From NCBI RefSeq assembly GCF_014518315.1, contig NZ_JACVEL010000006.1, forward strand, positions 88,165 through 152,164: 64,000 bases of DNA. The letters are read 5' to 3'. This DNA comes from Taishania pollutisoli (GTDB lineage: Bacteria; Bacteroidota; Bacteroidia; Flavobacteriales_D; Crocinitomicaceae). Positions 55,013 through 61,921 of this stretch are shown one piece after another. Within the stretch, counting starts at the first letter, position 1. Each line of letters starts with the position of its first letter. Made by a program: the position numbers and the translations under genes. The notes beneath the pieces are model-generated. The model worked only from the letters and a program-made list of their open reading frames with translations. It had not been told where the DNA came from and made no database searches.

Positions 55013-57160
55013 TTATTTCTTAACAAATTGAAGTGTTTTATTAGAAGATTCAGTTTTCAGCTGTACAAAATAGACCCCTGAAGCGAAATCAGAATTGTCA
55101 AGCAGCACAACATTTGATCCGGTAGTACCATTGATGATTGTAGATTTCAATTCTTTTCCTGAAATATCCATCACCACCAATGTTACTTTTTGCGCGTTCT
55201 CTAATGAGAATGAAATATTCACTTCTCCTTCATTCGGATTCGGGAAGAGTGTAATTTCACTCAAGCTTCCTTTGTCTTCCAGCCCCAAAACGATATCATC
55301 TGATTCAGGCCCGTTGTAAATATTGATATCGTCCAGGTAGAAATTATTCCCTCCGTTTGCTTCGAACGCAAATTTATATCTGAAATTGTCTACCAGGTAC
55401 TGGCTGAATGAACCGCCGCTGAACGGAATGTGTACTGTTTTCCAATCTGCTGCTGTCGGCGTCCATGCTGTTCCTTCAACGATACTGGACATCATTGTTG
55501 CGTTCAATGTTTTTCTTGGAGAACCCCATGTTTCACCACAATCTGAAGTAAAGTATACTTTCAGGTATTCCTGATTAGTTGATGTCTTTTTTCTGTATGC
55601 ATATCTGAATGAAAGCGTCACATCATTGATGGCTTCACCGGACAAATCAACGCTGGATGAAATCAACTCTGTAATATAAGGTCCTGACTGTGAGAAATTA
55701 TTTACTTTCACTGATTTAACACCTGTATTTCCGGCTGTATTTGTCACTTCAAATCCGCCACCAGTGGTTCCTCCATTATCTGCAAACCATTTTCCTTGTG
55801 AACCAGCAATGTTTGTGTAATTCTCAAATCCTTCATAAAAAGGAAGGCCCGCTCCTTCAGCTAATACTGTAATATACGCTGTTTTTGTTTCCATTTGAGT
55901 CGACCCGCCGTTTGAAGCTGTCAATGACACCTGGTATGTTCCCGGAGTATTATAGGTAATGCTTGGATTTTCAACTGAAGAAGTTGCAGGTGTTCCTCCC
56001 TGGAATGACCAGGACCATCCACTCACGGTATTGTAGCTGGCATCTGTAAACTGAACAGCATCTCCCTGACAAACAACGCGTTTATCCACGGAAAAATCAG
56101 CTTTACAAAGCGGTGGATTCGCAATTGCACCTACCGCATTCAAATTCGCCGTTGTCCAGATATTGCTTCTTCCTCCCGTAGAACTTGTAATTGCCGCTCT
56201 CATTCGATTGACCTGTCCCTGTGTATACATCTTCGAGCAATACGAATAATCCATGTAGTTCTCCACATTCGCTCTTGGGCCACATGTGCTTTCATTCAGG
56301 TTACAAGAAGTCACTCCGACTGTATTGGGAGTATCTGCCACTCCGTCATCAATGCTACAGTTAGACGCCAGTCCCGGTTGATTACTGTTTCCCCACGTGT
56401 GAGCCAGGTTTAACCAGTGCCCTACTTCATGCGTCAATGCCCTGCTTGTTCCGACACCTCCTGTTCCGATACTTCCCACATAGTTGTGCAAGATCCAGAT
56501 TGAATTTGAGGAAGCTCCTCCCCAATTGTTCGGGTACTGTGTATATCCGGCGGCGCCGCCAATGTCCTTCGCAATCACAACATTCAGGTATTTGTTGTGT
56601 GGCCATGTTCCCTGGTACACATCATTTCCGTTAAATACAGCCTGTAACTGAGCTCCACCGTCATCACCGCTACTTGTCAGTGCGCTTTGTGTTCTTGTAA
56701 TCCCTTTAAAACACGCGCCATTCGGAGCAATTGTTGCCAATTTGAATTCAATTTCCGCATCGGTTGGCATCCCCTGAAAATCAGCATGTACGTTGTTCGC
56801 ATCACTGTTTAACAAGCGATAGTCACGATTTAAGATGGCAACAGCATCATAAATTTGTTCATCTGAAATGTTTTCAACTCCTCCATTGTGAAGAACGTGA
56901 AATACAATAGGAATGGTATAAACAGTTCCCGATTTAGTTTCGACATAATTCTTCGTATATTGCTCCAGAGCAGCCTGATCGTTCATGATCTGCTGATAAG
57001 CCGCAGGGTTCGTTTGTTGCAGCTCACTCAAACGAGCGTGTTGATGGCAGTATTCTACTGTTTCTCCATCACGGGCATTTTGAGGATTAAAAACCCGTTG
57101 TGCTGAAACAATTGTCGTGGACAGCAAAAAGGATGATATTCCTACCACTATTCTATTCAT
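55013..57160 (-). CDS. M43-family metalloprotease with PKD and T9SS domain
   Basis: 715 residues. Signal peptide 1-20 (ending TTIVSA-Q), a pro-region (about 21-90), then an M43 (pappalysin/cytophagalysin) catalytic domain. The metzincin zinc motif is HEVGHWLNLAH with His244, Glu245, His248 and His254, and the Met-turn region is ENYMDYSYCSKMYT. A PKD domain follows (about 355-430, GWSWSFQGGTPATSSVENPS), then a jelly-roll-like domain (about 440-630), and a T9SS type A sorting domain (FPNPNEGEVNISFSLENAQK to LQFVKK). It should be a secreted or surface endopeptidase. It is a close paralogue of the 57458 gene, with a shared upstream motif. Confidence 0.95.
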   Translation of the reverse strand: MNRIVVGISSFLLSTTIVSAQRVFNPQNARDGETVEYCHQHARLSELQQTNPAAYQQIMNDQAALEQYTKNYVETKSGTVYTIPIVFHVLHNGGVENISDEQIYDAVAILNRDYRLLNSDANNVHADFQGMPTDAEIEFKLATIAPNGACFKGITRTQSALTSSGDDGGAQLQAVFNGNDVYQGTWPHNKYLNVVIAKDIGGAAGYTQYPNNWGGASSNSIWILHNYVGSIGTGGVGTSRALTHEVGHWLNLAHTWGNSNQPGLASNCSIDDGVADTPNTVGVTSCNLNESTCGPRANVENYMDYSYCSKMYTQGQVNRMRAAITSSTGGRSNIWTTANLNAVGAIANPPLCKADFSVDKRVVCQGDAVQFTDASYNTVSGWSWSFQGGTPATSSVENPSITYNTPGTYQVSLTASNGGSTQMETKTAYITVLAEGAGLPFYEGFENYTNIAGSQGKWFADNGGTTGGGFEVTNTAGNTGVKSVKVNNFSQSGPYITELISSSVDLSGEAINDVTLSFRYAYRKKTSTNQEYLKVYFTSDCGETWGSPRKTLNATMMSSIVEGTAWTPTAADWKTVHIPFSGGSFSQYLVDNFRYKFAFEANGGNNFYLDDINIYNGPESDDIVLGLEDKGSLSEITLFPNPNEGEVNISFSLENAQKVTLVVMDISGKELKSTIINGTTGSNVVLLDNSDFASGVYFVQLKTESSNKTLQFVKK

Positions 57161-57201
57161 AAGTCAAGAATTTTTGTTATTTACTAGTTTTAATTTAAAA
57201 A

Positions 57202-57219
57202 GTGCTCACAAATTACGAA
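57202..57219 (-). promoter_or_regulatory. 18-bp element shared upstream of the M43 genes, copy 1
   Basis: The plus-strand sequence gtgctcacaaattacgaa matches 59655-59672 at 16 of 18 positions. It lies 42 bp upstream of the 57160 start. On the minus strand it includes a TAATTTGT core near a promoter-like position. Confidence 0.6.
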
Positions 57220-57400
57220 TAAAGTTTCACCAAATCACAATTAATGTTAATTAAAAATTAACCCGATTTAATACAAACCACACTATCCGCAGCAATTAGC
57301 TAAACACAGACCACACTTCATTCATCAAAAGACACCGTTTAGTAAATAAACACACATAAACGCGCATTTCAAACAAGTCTGAAAACTTAGACAATCACCT

Positions 57401-57418
57401 CGAAAACAATTGTTTTCG
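57401..57418. repeat. 18-bp perfect palindrome after the second M43 gene
   Basis: CGAAAACAA is followed directly by TTGTTTTCG. It lies 40 bp past the 57458 stop; no T-run follows on the minus strand, so it is not a clear terminator. Confidence 0.7.
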
Positions 57419-57457
57419 CATTCAAATAACGTTTTTCGTTGTAGAAAGGTTGGAAGA

Positions 57458-59608
57458 TCAGTTCTTTACAAATTGAAGCATTTTACGAGACGCTTCTGTA
57501 TTCAATTGTATAAAATAAATGCCCGAAGCAATACCTGTATTATCTATCATGATAACGTTCTCCCCTATTGCTCCGCTAACAACTGTTGACTTCAGTTCTT
57601 TTCCTGAAAGATCCATCACCGTTAGATGCACCAGTTGCGCCTGGCTCAATGAAAAAGAAACATTCATTTCCCCGTTATTCGGGTTCGGGAACAAGGTGAT
57701 TTCGTTCACAGCTCCTTTTTCTTCAATTCCCAATACAATATCATCCGATTCCGATCCTTTATAGATATTAATGTCATCGAGGTAGAAATTATTTCCTCCG
57801 TTTGCTTCGAAAACAAATTTATACCTGAAATTTTCCACCAAAAACGGTGTAAATGAATTATTACTGAACGGGACATGCACCGTCTTCCAATCCGCAGCTG
57901 TCGGTGTCCAGGGAGAAGTAGCTACTTCATTCGACATCATTGTTGCGTTGAATGTCTTTTTAGGGGTCCCCCAACTCTCTCCACAATCAGCGGAGAAATA
58001 TACTTTCAGGTATTCCTGGTTAGTTGCTGCCTTTTTTCTGTATGCATAACGGAACGACAAGGTTACGTCGTTCAACACTTCACCGGATAAATCCACATTT
58101 GAAGAAGACAATTCATTTTTATTAATTCCCGACTGGTAAAAATTATTAATCTTCATTGATTTTGCTCCGGTATGAGCAGCGGAGGTTGTCAGTTCAAATC
58201 CATTAGCGGATCCGCCATTATCGATGAACCAGGAATTTTGCATGTCTGTCAGCGTGGAAAAACTTTCAAATCCTTCATAAAACGGTAAGCTTGTCCCGGG
58301 CTCCAATACAGTAATGTATGCAACTTTTGTTTCGCTTTCACTATCTCCGCCGTTTGAGGCCGTTAATGACACCTGATAGGTTCCGGGAGTTGAATATATG
58401 ACACTTGGATTCTCTGTCATGGACGATGCAGGTGTTCCTCCCTGAAAGTCCCATGTCCACCCCGACACCGCATTAAAACTGTTGTCCGAAAACTGAACAG
58501 ATTCCCCTGCGCAGATGACCCGTCTGTCAGCAAAAAAATCAGCCTTACAAAGTGGCGGATTATCAATTGCTCCGACAGTTGCCAGATTGGACGCTGTCCA
58601 CAGATTGCTTCTACTTGCCGTTGCACTTACCAAAGCCGCTCTCATACGTGTCACCTGTCCGGGAGTATACATCTTAGAACAGTATGAATAATCCATGTAA
58701 TTCTCTACGTTTGCAACCGGTCCGCAGGTTGTTTCATTAAAATTACAGTAAGTAGAACCAACTGTATTCGGTGTATCTTCTACATCGTCATCCATATCAC
58801 AATTCGAAGCGAGTCCGGGGCTGTTCCCGTCTCCCCATGTATGTTTCAGATTGAGCCAGTGACCAACTTCATGTGTTAATGTTCTGCTCGTACCCACGGA
58901 AGATGTTCCGATACTGCCCGTATAATTTTGTAGCATCCAGATCGAATTGTAATAAACGGAAGTTCCTCCCCACGAAGACGGCCTGTACGTATAACCTGCC
59001 GCGCCTCCGATGTTTCGCGCAACAAGAATGTTTAAATAGTTTGTATGTGACCATGTCCCCTGGTATACATCGTTTCCGAAAAATGCGGTATTCAACTGAG
59101 CCTGACCATCAGATCCGTCATTTGTCAACGAAGTCAATGTCCTGGTAATTCCCTTAAAGCAATCTCCGTTAGGAGCAATTGTCGCCAATCGGAATTCAAT
59201 GGATGCATCTTTCGGCATTCCCTGAAAAAGAGGTTGTACATTATCCGCATCGGCATTTAACCTTCTGAAATCCCTGTTTAGAATCTGAACGGCATCATAG
59301 ATTTGCTCGTCGGAGATGTTTTCCGGACCACCGTTATGAATGACATGGAAAACAATCGGAACGATGTAAACGATATCGGACTTCGGTGCGACATAGTTCT
59401 GTGTTTCTACTTCCAATTGCTGCCTGCCTGCAATGTATTGTTGATACATCTCCGGTTCTCTCAGACGCATCTGTTCCAATCTGTAGTTTTCGTGACAGTA
59501 TTCAACTGTTTCTCCGTCACGTGCATTTTGAGGGTTGAACTTGTACTGTCCGAATCCCACTGTTATTGTAAATAGAATAGATGATAGCCCGATAAAGATT
59601 TTTCCCAT
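57458..59608 (-). CDS. M43-family metalloprotease with PKD and T9SS domain (paralogue)
   Basis: 716 residues, the same architecture as the 55013 gene and very similar throughout, so the pair arose by tandem duplication. Signal peptide (about 1-20, ending TVGFG-Q), pro-region, M43 domain with HEVGHWLNLKH (His246, Glu247, His250, His256) and ENYMDYSYCSKMYT, PKD domain, jelly-roll-like domain and T9SS type A sorting domain (FPNPNNGEMNVSFSLSQAQL to LQFVKN). The differences are spread out, as between two functional copies. Expected to be a secreted or surface endopeptidase; specificity unknown. The two genes are 297 bp apart. Confidence 0.95.
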   Translation of the reverse strand: MGKIFIGLSSILFTITVGFGQYKFNPQNARDGETVEYCHENYRLEQMRLREPEMYQQYIAGRQQLEVETQNYVAPKSDIVYIVPIVFHVIHNGGPENISDEQIYDAVQILNRDFRRLNADADNVQPLFQGMPKDASIEFRLATIAPNGDCFKGITRTLTSLTNDGSDGQAQLNTAFFGNDVYQGTWSHTNYLNILVARNIGGAAGYTYRPSSWGGTSVYYNSIWMLQNYTGSIGTSSVGTSRTLTHEVGHWLNLKHTWGDGNSPGLASNCDMDDDVEDTPNTVGSTYCNFNETTCGPVANVENYMDYSYCSKMYTPGQVTRMRAALVSATASRSNLWTASNLATVGAIDNPPLCKADFFADRRVICAGESVQFSDNSFNAVSGWTWDFQGGTPASSMTENPSVIYSTPGTYQVSLTASNGGDSESETKVAYITVLEPGTSLPFYEGFESFSTLTDMQNSWFIDNGGSANGFELTTSAAHTGAKSMKINNFYQSGINKNELSSSNVDLSGEVLNDVTLSFRYAYRKKAATNQEYLKVYFSADCGESWGTPKKTFNATMMSNEVATSPWTPTAADWKTVHVPFSNNSFTPFLVENFRYKFVFEANGGNNFYLDDINIYKGSESDDIVLGIEEKGAVNEITLFPNPNNGEMNVSFSLSQAQLVHLTVMDLSGKELKSTVVSGAIGENVIMIDNTGIASGIYFIQLNTEASRKMLQFVKN

Positions 59609-59654
59609 GCAATTGTGTATTTTGAGTATGCTGCACCTGATTTATGGCAGAAAA

Positions 59655-59672
59655 GTGCACACAATTTACGAA
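59655..59672 (-). promoter_or_regulatory. 18-bp element shared upstream of the M43 genes, copy 2
   Basis: The plus-strand sequence gtgcacacaatttacgaa matches 57202-57219 at 16 of 18 positions and lies 47 bp upstream of the 59608 start. Confidence 0.6.
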
Positions 59673-59764
59673 AATTATGGTAAATCAGATTGAGAATAAT
59701 GAAAATAATTTCAACTTTAAGAGTTTTATTATTGGATTCCTAACTAAAAAAATAGTTGTGGGAA

Positions 59765-60463
59765 TCATTCTTTTAATGAATAAATAACGTTGCCATCATA
59801 CGGTTTTGAAAGCAAAGCCACCAACTTTTCTACGACCTTTTCAACACTTGTTAATTCGTTTTTCTCTTTGAGTGTTAAAAAAGATGCATGTGCAGAGAAA
59901 CTTTCCGGATCAGCCCGGCGAATCTGTTCCTGCATCGGCGTATCAACGACACCGGGTGCAACACTGTACACTCTGAGGGTTCGTTTTTTTTCTTTCTCTT
60001 CCAGGTAAATTGTTTGAGAAAACAGATCAAGCGCCGCTTTCGATGCACAATAACTTGCCCAACCCGGAATCGGTCTTTTTCCTGCCCCTGAACTGATGTT
60101 TACAATGGTCAGCGGGCGGGTATCGGGAAAATGCTGTAAAACACATTGGCACAGCAACATCGGAGCGATGCTATTGACCTGTATTGTGGGAATGATATCC
60201 GATTGCACTTGCTCACTGATTCGTTCAATCCGTCCGATCACTCCTGCATTGTTGATCAGAATCAGCTCATTTGAGGCAGAAACAATTGCAGTTAAGAATG
60301 AAAAATCGGTGGTTTCCGACAGGTCTTTTTCAAAAAACGTAAAATCCGGATGTGAAATTGTATTTCTACGGCCGATTCCGACCACCTGATGTCCCTGCGC
60401 GAGGTAATGGGATGTCAACGCGTGACCAATCCCCGAAGAAACACCTGTGATAATAATTGTCAT
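59765..60463 (-). CDS. Short-chain dehydrogenase/reductase
   Basis: 232 residues. The Rossmann nucleotide-binding motif is GVSSGIGHALTSHY, with HQVVGIGRR behind strand 2. NNAGVIG follows, and the catalytic Tyr and Lys lie in YCASKAALDLFSQT; the catalytic Ser is in NISSGAGKRPIPG. The Arg after strand 2 suggests an NADP preference. The substrate is unknown; sepiapterin-reductase-like and general SDR are both possible (C-terminus PVDTPMQEQIRR-like: VDTPMQEQIRRADPESFSAH). Located between metB-like and M43 genes on the same strand, with no clear functional link. Confidence 0.88.
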   Translation of the reverse strand: MTIIITGVSSGIGHALTSHYLAQGHQVVGIGRRNTISHPDFTFFEKDLSETTDFSFLTAIVSASNELILINNAGVIGRIERISEQVQSDIIPTIQVNSIAPMLLCQCVLQHFPDTRPLTIVNISSGAGKRPIPGWASYCASKAALDLFSQTIYLEEKEKKRTLRVYSVAPGVVDTPMQEQIRRADPESFSAHASFLTLKEKNELTSVEKVVEKLVALLSKPYDGNVIYSLKE

Positions 60464-60548
60464 TCCTGTTAAAATATTATTTTACATCCCACCGGGGTAT
60501 ACGGAACAGGTACGTAGTACTATTAAGTTGATTAGTGTTGGAAATTTC

Positions 60549-61688
60549 TTACGCGAACGCTTGTTCCAAATCAGCAATTAAATCGTCTGCATCTTCTACA
60601 CCAATACTCAATCGAATCAATGTATCAACAACTCCGGTTTTCTCACGTTCTTCCTTCGGAATAGAAGCATGTGTCATTGTTGCAGGGTGTCCGATCAATG
60701 ATTCTACTCCACCCAGTGATTCCGCCAATGCGAAAATTTCAACTTTTTTCACGATGTTCAGCGCTTCTTCCAATACATTTCCTTTCAATGTAAAGGAAAC
60801 CATTCCACCGAATCCGCGCATTTGCTCTTTTGCAATGTGGTGATTCGGGTGTGTTTCAAAACCTGGCCAATATACTTTATCTACCTTCGGGTGGTTTGCA
60901 AGAAATTTTGCTATTTTCTCTCCGTTCTCACAGTGACGTTGCATACGTAAATGCAATGTTTTAATACCTCTTAACACCAAAAATGAATCCATCGGAGCAG
61001 TTACGGCACCCGATGAATTTTGGATCCGGTACATTTCCGTCGCTAACTTCTCATCTTTACAGATCAATGCCCCCATTACCACATCCGAGTGTCCTCCCAG
61101 GTACTTTGTTACGGAGTGCATCACAATATCCGCTCCTAAATCCAACGGACTTTGTAAATAAGGTGTTGCAAAGGTGTTGTCAACTCCCAATAATGCGCCT
61201 GCTTTTTTCGCAACTGTCGCTACGGCCTTGATATCAATGATATTCAACATCGGGTTGGTTGGTGTTTCCACCCAGATCAACTTTGTATTGGCATTCACTT
61301 TTTCCTCGATCGTTTTCACATCTGTCATATCGACAAAATGAAAAATGATTCCATATTTTTCGAAAATGGTTCGAAACAAACGGTATGTTCCACCATACAA
61401 GTCATTCGTAGAGATCACCTCATCACCGGGATTCAACATTTTAATAATGCAATCAATCGCTGCGAGTCCGGAACCAAAACAAGCCCCATAACTTCCATTT
61501 TCCAGTGCTGCAAGACTTTTTTCCAATGCGTGACGCGTTGGATTCAATGTACGTGAGTACTCATACCCTTTATGATTACCAACCCCTTCCTGAACGTATG
61601 TTGAAGTCTGGTAAATAGGTGTCATAATTGCCCCTGTAGCCTCATCTGGCTTTACTCCTGCATGAATTGCTTTTGTTCCGAATTTCAT
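60549..61688 (-). CDS. Cystathionine gamma-synthase/lyase-type PLP enzyme
   Basis: 379 residues from ATG 61688; TTG at 61694 is two codons earlier. It belongs to the Cys/Met metabolism PLP family: TKAIHAGVKPDEATGAIMTP, YEYSRTLNPTRHALEKSLAA, ACFGSGLAAIDCIIKMLNPG, LIWVETPTNPMLNIIDIKAV, MHSVTKYLGGHSDVVMGALI (Lys195 binds PLP) and ESLGGVESLIGHPATMTHAS. Members make cystathionine from an activated homoserine and cysteine (MetB) or cleave cystathionine (MetC/CGL); sequence alone does not separate them. A -7 box lies about 60 bp upstream and no riboswitch was seen. Confidence 0.92.
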   Translation of the reverse strand: MKFGTKAIHAGVKPDEATGAIMTPIYQTSTYVQEGVGNHKGYEYSRTLNPTRHALEKSLAALENGSYGACFGSGLAAIDCIIKMLNPGDEVISTNDLYGGTYRLFRTIFEKYGIIFHFVDMTDVKTIEEKVNANTKLIWVETPTNPMLNIIDIKAVATVAKKAGALLGVDNTFATPYLQSPLDLGADIVMHSVTKYLGGHSDVVMGALICKDEKLATEMYRIQNSSGAVTAPMDSFLVLRGIKTLHLRMQRHCENGEKIAKFLANHPKVDKVYWPGFETHPNHHIAKEQMRGFGGMVSFTLKGNVLEEALNIVKKVEIFALAESLGGVESLIGHPATMTHASIPKEEREKTGVVDTLIRLSIGVEDADDLIADLEQAFA

Positions 61689-61747
61689 ATCCAACTAATT
61701 TTCAATCGATTAATAAACCACATTTTCCCTACTAAAAAATGGGTTTT

Positions 61748-61755
61748 CAAAGATA
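61748..61755 (-). promoter_or_regulatory. -7 box for the cystathionine synthase-like gene
   Basis: On the minus strand TATCTTTG is an exact match, 60 bp upstream of the ATG at 61688. No TTG at the standard -33 distance was seen. Confidence 0.5.
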
Positions 61756-61921
61756 TAATTTATTTCTCCACAGAGGTATAGGAGAGGATGAGAAATCTTC
61801 TCACAGTTTCCTTTCAGAGAAAGGTCTGTCTTAATTAAAAAAGAGTCTGGTAATTCGGATCATCTCATGTACATACGAAGCATTTCCATCACAACAACCT
61901 CGTCATTTGTTGATGTACATA

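Noticed and set aside
61695..61921. SAM riboswitch upstream of the cystathionine synthase-like gene
   Set aside because: The leader after the -7 box is only about 50 bases and has no conserved SAM-I/SAM-II helices that I can see.
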